Part shown: positions 16,194-24,545 of the stretch, piece after piece
How positions within the stretch are numbered: position 1 is the stretch's first letter
Layout of the letters: each line of letters opens with the position of its first letter
NCBI RefSeq assembly: GCF_000472925.1
Contig: NZ_AXAS01000006.1
Coordinates: 237,462 to 301,461, forward strand
Direction of reading: 5' to 3'
Source of the DNA: Bradyrhizobium sp. Ec3.3
GTDB taxonomy: Bacteria > Pseudomonadota > Alphaproteobacteria > Rhizobiales > Xanthobacteraceae
Length of the DNA stretch: 64,000 nucleotides
Position numbers and translations under genes: made by a program
The notes under the pieces: model-generated
Seen by the model: the letters and a program-made list of their open reading frames with translations, nothing else
Database searches by the model: none
Told to the model about the DNA's origin: nothing

Positions 16194-16251
16194 AGTAAGC
16201 AATGGACTGCGGGAGTAGCGACCTAGGCTCCAAGCATTTCGGGAGGATGCG

Positions 16252-16962
16252 ATGAAGACGGCAATCGTGATCGGTGTGGGCCCGGACCGCGGGCTCGGCG
16301 CCCAGCTCTGCAGGCGGTTTGCTGCCGACGGGCTCAAAGTGATCGTAGCGGGCCGGACCTCGTCCACGCTCGAGGCCGTTGCGAACGCTATCGAAAAATC
16401 GGGAGGACAGGCCGTTCCCTTCGTCGCCGACGCCACCAAGGAGAGCGACATCGCCGCGCTGTTCGACGCCGCCGGAAGCGACCTTGATCTCGCAATCTAC
16501 AACGCCGGCAACAACACGCCCGGCAGGATCATCGAGATGGAAGCCGACTATTTCGAGAACGCCTGGCGTGTCGTCTGCTTCGGCGGCTTCCTGTTCGGCC
16601 GCGAGGCGATGCGTCGCATGGTGCCGAAGAAGACCGGCATGCTGCTATTCACCGGCGCCAGCGCCTCGCTGCGCGGGCGCTCCGGCTTTGGCGCTTTCAA
16701 CTCTGCCAAGGCCAGCCTGCGCACGCTCGCCCAGGCGATGGCCAAGGAATATGCGCCCGACGGCATCCACGTCGCCCATGTCGTGGTCGACGGCGCGATC
16801 GCCGGCGACAAGATCATGAACCGCTTCCCCGATGCTGCGAGCCGGCAGGACAGCCTGATCAGCATCGAAGGCATCGTCGATGCGTTCGCCTTCCTCTACC
16901 GGCAGCCTGAACGGGCCTGGTCGTTCGAGCTCGACGTGCGGACGTCGAAGGAGAAGTGGTGA
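16252..16962 (+). CDS. Atypical SDR family oxidoreductase (catalytic Tyr replaced by Phe)
   Basis: 236 residues with a short-chain dehydrogenase Rossmann fold: VIGVGPDRGLGAQL near residue 5 (variant glycine motif), AGRTSSTLEAV, YNAGNN and TGASASLRGRSGFGAFNSAKASLRTLAQAMAKE. In the active-site helix the usual Tyr-x3-Lys reads Phe-N-S-A-Lys, so the proton-donor tyrosine is absent. The same FxxxK arrangement is found in a recognisable SDR subgroup, so this is not a random mutation. It is transcribed divergently from an HxlR regulator. Substrate unknown. Confidence 0.83.
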   Translation: MKTAIVIGVGPDRGLGAQLCRRFAADGLKVIVAGRTSSTLEAVANAIEKSGGQAVPFVADATKESDIAALFDAAGSDLDLAIYNAGNNTPGRIIEMEADYFENAWRVVCFGGFLFGREAMRRMVPKKTGMLLFTGASASLRGRSGFGAFNSAKASLRTLAQAMAKEYAPDGIHVAHVVVDGAIAGDKIMNRFPDAASRQDSLISIEGIVDAFAFLYRQPERAWSFELDVRTSKEKW

Positions 16963-16985
16963 GGTCTTGTTCCTTGTCTCACCGA

Positions 16986-17273
16986 TCAGGCGGCAGCCTT
17001 GTTCTTGATGGCTCCGACGATTGCGGTGAGGATCGCCCCGCCGGCGCCACCGGCGACGACTTGTGACACGACGCCACCAACGCTCAAGTTTCCAGATTCT
17101 GCTGCGGCCATGATCGACGGAAGCAGCAGCGTAATGACCTGGCCGAGCACTCCGCCGCCGACCAGACCCGAAATGACGTTTCCGGCCATTCCGAGATCAA
17201 ATGTCGGCGAAGACTTGCCCGCGCCAATTCCACCAAGTGCGCCCGAGACGAGGTTGATCAGAATCTGTTCCAT
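16986..17273 (-). CDS. Gly-rich hydrophobic hypothetical protein
   Basis: 95 residues from the ATG at 17273 (GGGAG ribosome site nearby); the frame is open another 80 codons upstream but that part is atypical and overlaps an intergenic repeat. The sequence is almost entirely Gly/Ala/Val/Leu (LINLVSGALGGIGAGK ... NVISGLVGGGVLGQVITLLLP ... VGGVVSQVVAGGAGGAILTAIVGAIKNKAA), giving two or three glycine-zipper-like hydrophobic stretches. Similar short proteins are frequent in Bradyrhizobium without a known role. Confidence 0.65.
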   Translation of the reverse strand: MEQILINLVSGALGGIGAGKSSPTFDLGMAGNVISGLVGGGVLGQVITLLLPSIMAAAESGNLSVGGVVSQVVAGGAGGAILTAIVGAIKNKAAA

Positions 17274-17602
17274 GCGGATCTCCCGTACGAGGTCGTCGGG
17301 CAGTTCGCCAGCCACTGCAGTCGTCTGACGAGCGGCCCACTCCCGCATCGTCAGGCGGCTTGTGGGCAAAGACAATAGAGTGTGTTGCCGATCGCCCGGT
17401 GAAATAAACCCTCGCGCGTGGCACAAGCTGCATAGGGGCGTTTTCAGCTCGGCACTGTCTGCCGAACGGCACTCTGGTAGGGTAGGCAAAGCGACTTGTC
17501 CGCCGTAGCTCAACGAGCGAAGGCGGAAGCGTGCCCACCTCGTCTGCTTCCGCAGAAGCGGTGGGCACGGCGCTTCGCGCCTGTGCCCACCCTACGAAGC
17601 TC
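17274..17602. other. Intergenic stretch downstream of gamma-glutamyltransferase
   Basis: 329 bases without a supported gene. The right third is the palindromic repeat at 17477-17595; nothing recognisable in the remainder apart from the likely promoter of the Gly-rich gene. Confidence 0.5.
17477..17595. repeat. Dispersed palindromic repeat, GTAGGGTGGG family
   Basis: Begins GTAGGGTAGGC and ends GCCCACCCTAC; an internal inverted pair GTGCCCACC...GGTGGGCAC lies in the middle. Related to 10701-10774. Confidence 0.7.
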
Positions 17603-19339
17603 TCAATACCCGGCGGCCAGTCCCGAGTTGCGGCGGGGATCGTTGGCGCCATAGTAGCGGTTGTTGCCGACCGGCTTGCCGTTCAGCGATGGCGCGCCGA
17701 CGATGATGACCGCCAGATGGTTGGCCGGCTGCGGCGGGCCGAACTTGTGGCCCATGCCTTCCAGAATCTTGCGGGTGTCCGGCGACAGCGCATAGTCTTC
17801 GACATTGGTCAGGTCGGGCAGCCATTGCTGATGGATGCGCGGCATGTCGACGGCCTCCTGCGCATTCATGTCGTAGTCGATCGCGTTGATCATGGTCTGC
17901 AAGACAGCCGTGATGATGCGGCTGCCGCCGGGCGTGCCTACCACCATGACGGTCTTGCCGTCCTTGGTGACGATGGTCGGGCTCATCGAGGACAGCGGCC
18001 GCTTGCCGGGAGCAATGGAATTGGCCTCGCCCTGCACCAGGCCATAGAGGTTCGGCACGCCGACCTTGGCGGTGAAGTCGTCCATTTCATCGTTCAGCAG
18101 GACGCCGGTCTTGGCCGCCGTCACCTTGGCGCCGAACCAGTCGTTCAGCGTGTACGTCACCGAAACCGCGTTACCGTCCTTGTCCGCGATCGAATAGTGC
18201 GTGGTGTTGCTGCCCTCATGCGGCTCTACGCCCGGCTTGATGTCCTTGGAGATGCCAGCCTTGTTCGGATCGATCACGGCGCGGATCTTGGTCGCGTAAT
18301 TCTTGTCGAGCAGACGATCGAGCGGGTTCTTCACGAAGTCCGGATCGCCGAGATAGCTGTTGCGGTCCACGTAAGCGTGGCGCATGGCCTCGATCTGGAC
18401 GTGCACGGCCTGCGCGGAGTGATAGCCCAGCTCCCTCAGCGGATAGCCCTCCACGATATTCAGGATCTCGCAGATGATGACGCCGCCCGAGCTCGGTGGC
18501 GGCGCGGAGATCACGTGGTAGCCGCGATAGTCGCATTCGACGGGCGCGAGCTCGCGCGTCTTGTAGCCGTCGAGGTCGTCCTGCGTCAGCAGGCCTTTGC
18601 CGGCCTGGCTCGAGGCCACGATGGCGCTGCCGACCCAGCCCTTGTAGAAACCGTCGGTGCCTTTGCTGCTGATCTCGCGCAGGGTCTTGGCGAGCTCCGA
18701 CTGCACCAGCTTTTCGCCCACCTGGAACGGCTGACCGTTGTTGAGGAAGATGGCGGCCGACGCAGGATCGTCCTGAAAATCCGCGGTGGAGGTAAGCAAC
18801 AAGTCGATGTCGCCCTGGTCCAGCGCAAAGCCCTGCTCGGCGAGCTGGATCGCGGGGGCGAGCAGATCGGCGCGCTTCATGGTGCCGTACTTTTCGCGCG
18901 CATATTCCATGCCCGATACGGATCCCGGCACGCCAACGGCCAGGTGCCCGTTGGTCGAGATGCCCTTGATGACGTTGCCATCCTTGTCGAGATACATGTT
19001 GGCGGTCGCCCCCTTGGGCGCTGTCTCGCGGAAATCGAGGAAGGTCTTGCGGCCGTCGGCGAGCTCGATCGTCATGAAGCCACCGCCGCCGAGATTACCG
19101 GCTGCCGGATAGACCACCGCCAATGCGTAGCCGACCGCGACTGCGGCATCGACGGCATTGCCGCCGCGCTTGAGCACATCCACGCCCACCTGTGTTGCCA
19201 GATGCTGCGCGGACACCACCATGCCGTTTTCCGCGGCGACCGGCGCGACCGATGCCGCACGCGCGGGGCCGAATGTTGTGAGGCTGACCGAGACGATCGC
19301 GGCGACGATCCACCGCACGCCTGTTGCTGGTTTCTGCAC
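17603..19339 (-). CDS. ggt: Gamma-glutamyltransferase
   Basis: 578 residues from a GTG with GGGAG upstream; a further in-frame ATG 13 codons earlier is possible. A signal peptide (VRWIVAAIVSVSLTTFGPARA) sends it to the periplasm. Landmarks are QVGVDVLKRGGNAVDAAVA and GNLGGGGFM near the N terminus, the autoprocessing site NTTHYSIADKDGNAVSVT with Thr379 as the first Thr and likely nucleophile of the small subunit, then RPLSSMSPTIV and GTPGGSRI. All residues expected of an active enzyme are present. It hydrolyses glutathione and other gamma-glutamyl compounds or transfers the group. Monocistronic. Confidence 0.93.
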   Translation of the reverse strand: MQKPATGVRWIVAAIVSVSLTTFGPARAASVAPVAAENGMVVSAQHLATQVGVDVLKRGGNAVDAAVAVGYALAVVYPAAGNLGGGGFMTIELADGRKTFLDFRETAPKGATANMYLDKDGNVIKGISTNGHLAVGVPGSVSGMEYAREKYGTMKRADLLAPAIQLAEQGFALDQGDIDLLLTSTADFQDDPASAAIFLNNGQPFQVGEKLVQSELAKTLREISSKGTDGFYKGWVGSAIVASSQAGKGLLTQDDLDGYKTRELAPVECDYRGYHVISAPPPSSGGVIICEILNIVEGYPLRELGYHSAQAVHVQIEAMRHAYVDRNSYLGDPDFVKNPLDRLLDKNYATKIRAVIDPNKAGISKDIKPGVEPHEGSNTTHYSIADKDGNAVSVTYTLNDWFGAKVTAAKTGVLLNDEMDDFTAKVGVPNLYGLVQGEANSIAPGKRPLSSMSPTIVTKDGKTVMVVGTPGGSRIITAVLQTMINAIDYDMNAQEAVDMPRIHQQWLPDLTNVEDYALSPDTRKILEGMGHKFGPPQPANHLAVIIVGAPSLNGKPVGNNRYYGANDPRRNSGLAAGY

Positions 19340-19485
19340 GGGACGCTCCCTGGGCTGGGCCGGTGAATCCCGGCACATGTTGTTGTCGCCAAGAGAGCTA
19401 CAGTTTGGGGCTCTAGCAAGGCGGAGGCGCGCGCACCACCGACCTCCAGATTAACCGAGCGATCCGGGAGCACAACGCCGCGAGG

Positions 19486-20028
19486 TTAGTTGGTCTCGCC
19501 CGGAAATTCGCTTGGCGTCACCCAAAAGCCGTAGCCGCAGAGGTCGAAGGGCCTGCGCCACTTGTCGATGTCGACCCCTGGCAGATGATAGTTTGCCTCG
19601 CCGGCCGCGATCGTAAAGCCCGATTTGGATTCGATCGCGTCGAGCAGGCGCGACTCGAGCTCCTGCCATCGCTTGCCATAGACTCTCTCGTCCTCGTCGT
19701 TTTTGCCGTAGCCGAGATAGCTCTGGTAGAAATTGGCCGCCGAGTTTTCGGCCGGCGGAACGTATTCGCCGGCGAGATTGATGTTGTTCCTTCCGGCGAC
19801 GAGCGTGAGGCGCGCCTTGCCATCCGTCTTCGCTTGCGCCGGGTGCTTGATGAGCAGGGAGAATCCGCGGCCACACGCGAGCTCGAACACGATCTTGCCG
19901 TCCTCGACATAGGCGAGGATGTGCCCGTCATTTCTCTCGTCGTGGTAGGTCCAGCGGCCGGCTTGCGCGGCCGGTGCCGCCGTAATGCATGCCACGACGA
20001 TGGCGGCAACCAGTTGGGCGGTCCTCAT
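19486..20028 (-). CDS. Exported hypothetical protein
   Basis: 180 residues from the ATG at 20028, preceded by AGGGAGGGAG; a short signal peptide ends PAAQA-GRW. The mature protein is soluble and mixed alpha/beta (WTYHDERNDGHILAYVEDGKIVFELACGRGFSLLIKHP ... LVAGRNNINLAGEY). Two cysteines (about 53 and 166) might pair. I do not recognise a family. It is a single gene, 146 bases downstream of and codirectional with nothing but its own promoter, and the neighbour ggt starts on its 3' side. Confidence 0.65.
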   Translation of the reverse strand: MRTAQLVAAIVVACITAAPAAQAGRWTYHDERNDGHILAYVEDGKIVFELACGRGFSLLIKHPAQAKTDGKARLTLVAGRNNINLAGEYVPPAENSAANFYQSYLGYGKNDEDERVYGKRWQELESRLLDAIESKSGFTIAAGEANYHLPGVDIDKWRRPFDLCGYGFWVTPSEFPGETN

Positions 20029-20253
20029 CTCTCCCTCCCTCGGAGCAATGTTCAACACAACGCAAGCTCGGCGCATGACGCTGTTTGGTGCGCCGTGCCG
20101 GGCGAATGGTTCAGAGAAGGCGCGGGACTGTCATTGCGAAGCAATCCAAAGTGCATCGCCGGCAAAACTCTGAATTGCGTCGCGCAGCCGAGGCGCGCGC
20201 TGACAGGCTCAATCGCGCTGTGACTTCGGTGGCGCCGCGCACTCCGCTCTGCT

Positions 20254-20276
20254 CCCTCCCCCCTTGCGGGGGAGGG
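20254..20276. repeat. CTTGC-loop hairpin repeat
   Basis: CCCTCCCCC-CTTGC-GGGGGAGGG, a perfect 9-bp stem. A 7-bp inverted-orientation relative CTTCCCC-GCAAG-GGGGAAG is at 20363-20381. Confidence 0.65.
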
Positions 20277-20362
20277 CAGGGGAGGGGGTAGCCCAGGGGA
20301 AGGCGTATCCATCGTTGAGAAAACCTCGCGGAGGGAGTCCCCGTGGGGCACCCCCTCCCTGG

Positions 20363-20381
20363 CTTCCCCGCAAGGGGGAAG
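20363..20381. repeat. CTTGC-loop hairpin repeat, opposite orientation
   Basis: CTTCCCC-GCAAG-GGGGAAG; the loop is the reverse complement of that at 20254-20276. The two copies flank about 90 bases and may be the ends of one larger mobile repeat unit. Confidence 0.6.
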
Positions 20382-20759
20382 GGAACCGACCTTGCTCTGG
20401 GCTGACTGCGCTCCCCGAAAGACAATGGCTCCATGCGGGCGGAATGCCGCGCCCATCCCTGCCAAGCCCCTGGCCTGCCTTCCTTTCCGGCAGCCAAATG
20501 CGCCCGCGCTAACCCCGCATTAACTATCGGCGGCGTCTGGTAGGGTCGGCAAGTCGCGCCCAATGGCTTAGTCGAGGCCCTTAGTTTTGACATCTTGGCA
20601 GGGAAAGCAGACGGCCGGCTTTGGACGGGCCGCTGCAATCCAAAAAGACAAGGCTTTGCGCAGGCTTGGCGACTGCGCGCGACCCGCGCGGCTTTGGGGA
20701 ACCGGCAGCCATTTTGCTCCCGGAGGACATGGAACGATCGCCTTGAGAGGATACTGCTT

Positions 20760-21476
20760 ATGAATCCGGCCGACGTCGCTCAGTCAGCCCTGCCGGTTGC
20801 TGCTTCCGCCGACGTGTCGCTGATTGCGCTGTTCTGGCAGGCTCACTGGATCGTGAAAGGGGTCATGCTGGGTCTGTTGTCCTGCTCGGTCTGGGTCTGG
20901 GCGATCGCGATCGACAAGATCTTCCTCTATGCGCGCACCCGCCGCTCGATGGACCGTTTCGAGCAGGCGTTCTGGTCCGGCGAGTCGATCGAAGAGCTCT
21001 ATCGCACGCTGTCGGCCAAGCCGACCCATTCGATGGCGGCCTGCTTCGTCGCGGCGATGCGTGAGTGGAAGCGCTCGTTCGAAAGCCACGCGCGCTCGGT
21101 CGCGGGCCTTCAGATGCGCATCGAGAAGGTGATGAACGTGTCGATCGCGCGCGAGATCGAGCGGCTGGAACGGCGCCTCCTGGTGCTCGCGACCGTCGGC
21201 TCCGCCGGCCCCTTCGTCGGCCTGTTCGGCACCGTCTGGGGCATCATGTCGAGCTTCCAGTCGATCGCGGCTTCGAAGAATACCTCTCTGGCGGTGGTGG
21301 CGCCCGGCATCGCCGAGGCGCTGTTTGCGACGGCAATCGGCCTTATCGCCGCCATTCCTGCCACTATTTTCTACAATAAGTTCACCTCCGAGGTGAACCG
21401 GCAGGCCCAGCGGCTCGAGGGCTTTGCAGATGAATTTTCAGCCATCCTGTCCCGTCAGATCGACGAGCGTGGGTGA
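20760..21476 (+). CDS. tolQ: TolQ, Tol-Pal proton channel subunit
   Basis: 238 residues, an inner-membrane protein of the ExbB/TolQ/MotA type with three transmembrane helices: about 28-50 (WIVKGVMLGLLSCSVWVWAIAI), 140-165 (ATVGSAGPFVGLFGTVWGIM) and 182-205 (GIAEALFATAIGLIAAIPATIF). The FVGLFGTVWGI and ATAIGLIAAIPA motifs line the proton path. With TolR it uses the proton-motive force to move TolA and keep the outer membrane attached during division. It heads tolQ-tolR-tolA-tolB. The ATG at 20760 follows GAGAGG; the ybgC gene that often precedes tolQ is absent. Confidence 0.94.
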   Translation: MNPADVAQSALPVAASADVSLIALFWQAHWIVKGVMLGLLSCSVWVWAIAIDKIFLYARTRRSMDRFEQAFWSGESIEELYRTLSAKPTHSMAACFVAAMREWKRSFESHARSVAGLQMRIEKVMNVSIAREIERLERRLLVLATVGSAGPFVGLFGTVWGIMSSFQSIAASKNTSLAVVAPGIAEALFATAIGLIAAIPATIFYNKFTSEVNRQAQRLEGFADEFSAILSRQIDERG

Positions 21477-21513
21477 GGGGCACTATAGTGAAGACCATCG
21501 TGGGCTCTAGATC

Positions 21514-21981
21514 ATGGCGATGAACGTAGCCAGTTCGTCCGGTGGCGGCGGCCGCCGCAGCCGGCGCAAATCGGTCATGGCCGAGATCAACGTCACGCCG
21601 ATGGTCGACGTGATGCTGGTGCTGCTCATCATCTTCATGGTCGCAGCGCCGCTGATGACGTCGAATATCGACATCGACCTGCCGGTCGCCAACGGCGGCA
21701 GGTCGATCTCCTCGAACGCGCCGCCCTTGACGCTATCGGTGAAGCGGACGACCGGCGGCTGCAATTCGAATGTGGAATTGTATCTCGGCGACAGTCCGAT
21801 CTCGGCTGCGGATCTCCAGCCCAAGATCGAGGCGATCAAGGAGACGCGGTCCGACGCCGAACGGGTCGTCTATCTGCGCGGTGACAAGGACGTCTGCTAC
21901 ACCGACATGATGAAGCTGCTGGGGCAGGTGCGCGCCGCCGGCTTCAAGGCCAATATCGTGATTATCCCGGAGCAGGGATGA
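21514..21981 (+). CDS. tolR: TolR, Tol-Pal proton channel subunit
   Basis: 155 residues: a short cytoplasmic N terminus, one transmembrane helix (MVDVMLVLLIIFMVAAPLM, about 31-50) carrying the conserved proton-binding Asp in MVDVML, and a periplasmic domain (VVYLRGDKDVCYTDMMKLLGQVRAAGFKANIVII). Matches ExbD/TolR throughout. Starts 37 bases after tolQ and its stop overlaps the tolA start (ATGA). Confidence 0.94.
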   Translation: MAMNVASSSGGGGRRSRRKSVMAEINVTPMVDVMLVLLIIFMVAAPLMTSNIDIDLPVANGGRSISSNAPPLTLSVKRTTGGCNSNVELYLGDSPISAADLQPKIEAIKETRSDAERVVYLRGDKDVCYTDMMKLLGQVRAAGFKANIVIIPEQG

Positions 21982-22928
21982 AGGTCAAAGTCGACAAGAC
22001 TGTTGTTGCGTCGATTGTTCTCCACGTCCTCGTGATCGGCTGGGGGCTGATCTCCTTTAGCTCGCGCGCCCTCGAAGTGCCGGAAGAGTCCGTCATTCCG
22101 GTCGATATTTCATTGGATCAGCCGGCCAAGGCAACCGCCGGCGTGCAGACCGCCGAAAAGGACAAGCAGAAGCCCAAGGTCGACAAGGTTGCTCCGGAAG
22201 TGACGCCGCCCGAGGAGTCCCAGGGCAAGATCACGACCAAGAAGGAGCTGATCCAGACCAACACGACGCCTCCGCCGCCGCCGAAGGTGGTGGAGAAGCC
22301 CGTTGAGAAGAAGCCGGATCCGCCGAAGCCGGTTCAGGAAAGTAAGGCCAAGGAAGAGAGCAAGCCGGCCGACAAGAAGCCCGAGGAAAAGATCGATCCG
22401 ATCGCCGACGCCTTGAACAAGCCGGAGAAGGAGAAGAAGCCGCCGCCGCCCAAGCAGCAGGAGGCCAAGCCCCAGCCGCCGAAGCCGAAGGACCGGCCGT
22501 TCAATCCGATGGACATCATGGCCAAGCTCGAGGACAAGCGCGATCCGACGCGGCACGAGATGACGGGCGCGACGCCGAATGCGACCAGTGCACTGGGAAC
22601 GCAGAACGGCAAGGACACCGCGATCGTCGCGACGTGGAAGGGTGCGTTCGTCGCCGCCGTCAGGCGCTGCTTCAGATTCCCCTACAACGGGCAGGATGCG
22701 GATCAGTTCGAGGTCGATATCGACATCCAGATGCGTCCGGACGGCACGGTTGCCTCCTCGCCAACGATCGTCGCCGTGCGCGGACCGTCGCGCTCGGTCG
22801 GCACGGCGATGGCCGAGAGCGCAAAACGCGCGGTCGAGGAGTGCCAGGCCTATGCATTCCTGCCCAAGGCGCAATACGACACCTGGAAATACATTCCGAT
22901 GACGTTCGGCCTCAAAGATATGCTGTAA
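21978..22928 (+). CDS. tolA: TolA, periplasm-spanning Tol protein
   Basis: 316 residues: an N-terminal transmembrane anchor (TVVASIVLHVLVIGWGLISF), a long Lys/Pro/Glu-rich spacer (about 60-185, with many PPKP and KPxxK repeats) that crosses the periplasm, and a C-terminal TonB/TolA domain (FVAAVRRCFRFPYNGQDADQFEVDIDIQMRPDG). It links TolQ/TolR to TolB-Pal. The start overlaps tolR by four bases. Confidence 0.92.
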   Translation: MKVKVDKTVVASIVLHVLVIGWGLISFSSRALEVPEESVIPVDISLDQPAKATAGVQTAEKDKQKPKVDKVAPEVTPPEESQGKITTKKELIQTNTTPPPPPKVVEKPVEKKPDPPKPVQESKAKEESKPADKKPEEKIDPIADALNKPEKEKKPPPPKQQEAKPQPPKPKDRPFNPMDIMAKLEDKRDPTRHEMTGATPNATSALGTQNGKDTAIVATWKGAFVAAVRRCFRFPYNGQDADQFEVDIDIQMRPDGTVASSPTIVAVRGPSRSVGTAMAESAKRAVEECQAYAFLPKAQYDTWKYIPMTFGLKDML

Positions 22929-22949
22929 GCGTGAAAAGACATAACTCAG

Positions 22950-24308
22950 ATGAATAAGATGCGACTGCTTTCTCGACGTGGGTTCATCATCGCCGCAGGA
23001 TCGACCGCCACCGTGCTGGCCGGCCGCTCCGCATTTGCGCAGGGGCGCCTCAAAGTCGACCCGACCGAATTCCAGCCGATTCCGATCGCGATCCCGAATT
23101 TCGTGGCAGGCTCGCCGTCTGACGGCGAGGTCGGCGCCGGCGTGACGCAGGTGATCACCAACAACCTGAAGCGCTCGGGCCTGTTCAATCCGATCGATCA
23201 GGCGGCTTATCTCGAGCGGATAACCAATATCGACGTCGCGCCGCAATTCCAGAGCTGGAAGCAGATCAATGCCCAGGCGCTGGTTACCGGCCGCATGACG
23301 CGCCAGCCGGACGGTCGGCTCAAGGCCGAATTCCGCCTGTGGGACGTCGTCTCGGGCCAGCAGCTCACCGGCCAGCAATATTTCACCTCGCCGGAATACT
23401 GGCGCCGCATCTCTCACATCATCTCCGACCAGATCTATCAGCGCCTCACCGGCGAGACGGGCTATTTCGACAGCCGCGTCGTCTTCGTGGACGAGAGCGG
23501 GCCGAAGGAGCGCCGCGTCAAGAAGCTCGCGATCATGGACCAGGACGGCGCAAATGTGCGCTATCTGACGCGCGGCTCGGACCTCGTGCTGACGCCGCGC
23601 TTCTCGCCGAACTCGCAAGAGATCACCTACATGGAGTTCGGCCAGGGCGATCCGAAGGTCTATCTCTACAACATCGAAACCGGACAGCGCGAAATCGTCG
23701 GCAATTTCCCCGGCATGACCTTTGCGCCGCGGTTCTCGCCGGACGGCCAGCGCGTCATCATGAGCCTCCAGCAGGGCGGCAACTCCAACCTGTTCGTGAT
23801 GGATCTGCGCTCGCGCTCGACCACGCGCCTCACCGACACGCCGGCGATCGATACTTCTCCTTCGTACTCACCTGATGGCACCCGCATCTGCTTCGAGTCC
23901 GATCGCGGCGGCAGGCCGCAGATCTATGTGATGCCTGCGGGCGGCGGCCAGGCGCAGCGCATCTCCTTCTCGAAGGACGACACCAATGCCAGCTATTCGA
24001 CGCCGGTGTGGTCGCCGCGCGGCGACTACATCGCGTTCACCCGGCAGGGCGGCGGACAGTTCTCGATCGGCATCATCAAGCCCGATGGCAGTGGCGAGCG
24101 CCTTCTCACCTCGGGCTTCCACAACGAGGGACCGACGTTCGCGCCGAATGGCCGCGTCGTGATGTTCTTCCGCGATCCCGGCGGCAATGGTGGGCCGTCG
24201 CTGTTCAGCGTCGACATCTCGGGGCGCAACGAGCAGCGCGTGCCGACACCGGGCTACGCATCCGACCCCGCCTGGTCGCCGTTGCTGTCCTCAACGTCAG
24301 GCCAGTAA
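22950..24308 (+). CDS. tolB: TolB, periplasmic beta-propeller
   Basis: 452 residues. An N-terminal TolB domain (about 40-165) is followed by a six-bladed propeller, visible as repeated WD40-like PD40 units ([57 protein letters not shown]). The export signal contains SRRGFI followed by a moderately hydrophobic stretch and AFAQ, matching a twin-arginine signal rather than a plain Sec one. TolB interacts with Pal and TolA. It closes the tolQRAB operon and is followed by a terminator. Confidence 0.94.
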   Translation: MNKMRLLSRRGFIIAAGSTATVLAGRSAFAQGRLKVDPTEFQPIPIAIPNFVAGSPSDGEVGAGVTQVITNNLKRSGLFNPIDQAAYLERITNIDVAPQFQSWKQINAQALVTGRMTRQPDGRLKAEFRLWDVVSGQQLTGQQYFTSPEYWRRISHIISDQIYQRLTGETGYFDSRVVFVDESGPKERRVKKLAIMDQDGANVRYLTRGSDLVLTPRFSPNSQEITYMEFGQGDPKVYLYNIETGQREIVGNFPGMTFAPRFSPDGQRVIMSLQQGGNSNLFVMDLRSRSTTRLTDTPAIDTSPSYSPDGTRICFESDRGGRPQIYVMPAGGGQAQRISFSKDDTNASYSTPVWSPRGDYIAFTRQGGGQFSIGIIKPDGSGERLLTSGFHNEGPTFAPNGRVVMFFRDPGGNGGPSLFSVDISGRNEQRVPTPGYASDPAWSPLLSSTSGQ

Positions 24309-24317
24309 ACCGCCGGC

Positions 24318-24343
24318 AGCGCGCGTGTTCGCGCGCTCCTTTT
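24318..24343 (+). terminator. Rho-independent terminator after tolB
   Basis: AGCGCGCG-TGTT-CGCGCGCT stem (24318-24337) then CCTTTTCT. It separates tolB from the downstream signalling genes. Confidence 0.8.
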
Positions 24344-24545
24344 CTCGCGGAAAATCTGCGAGCTTTGCTTTTCCGGCAAACATTCGTTCATCCTGAGCTG
24401 GGTAAAATTTTCCTAGTCAGTTGATTTGTCATATGAATTTTGATCGCACGCGTTGCAAAACAACGCGAACTTAACGATGTTCCCTCAGAAAGACTTCATA
24501 CCGGCTGGGTAAAAGTACGCAGCAAACAGGGCGCGTACCACCGAA

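Larger units (their letters stand above)
20029..20759. other. 731-base gene-free region with hairpin repeats before tolQ
   Basis: No supported gene. It holds two CTTGC-loop hairpins (20254-20276 and, inverted, 20363-20381), a partial GTAGGGT repeat near 20540 and the tolQ promoter region with a TTGACA at about 20586. Codon bias and start sites argue against the open frames crossing it. Confidence 0.6.

Noticed and set aside
17274..17513. 80-residue extension of the Gly-rich protein
   Set aside because: Composition changes abruptly and the extension overlaps a palindromic repeat; ATG 17273 has its own ribosome site.
17531..19366. Plus-strand open frame of about 610 codons opposite ggt
   Set aside because: Low-complexity RRH-type translation; the minus strand has a full gamma-glutamyltransferase with all motifs.
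20300..20380. CRISPR-like spaced repeats before tolQ
   Set aside because: Only two inverted hairpins, no regular repeat-spacer pattern.
22110..23618. Minus-strand open frame opposite tolA/tolB
   Set aside because: Arg/Leu-rich shadow spanning two well-supported genes on the other strand.
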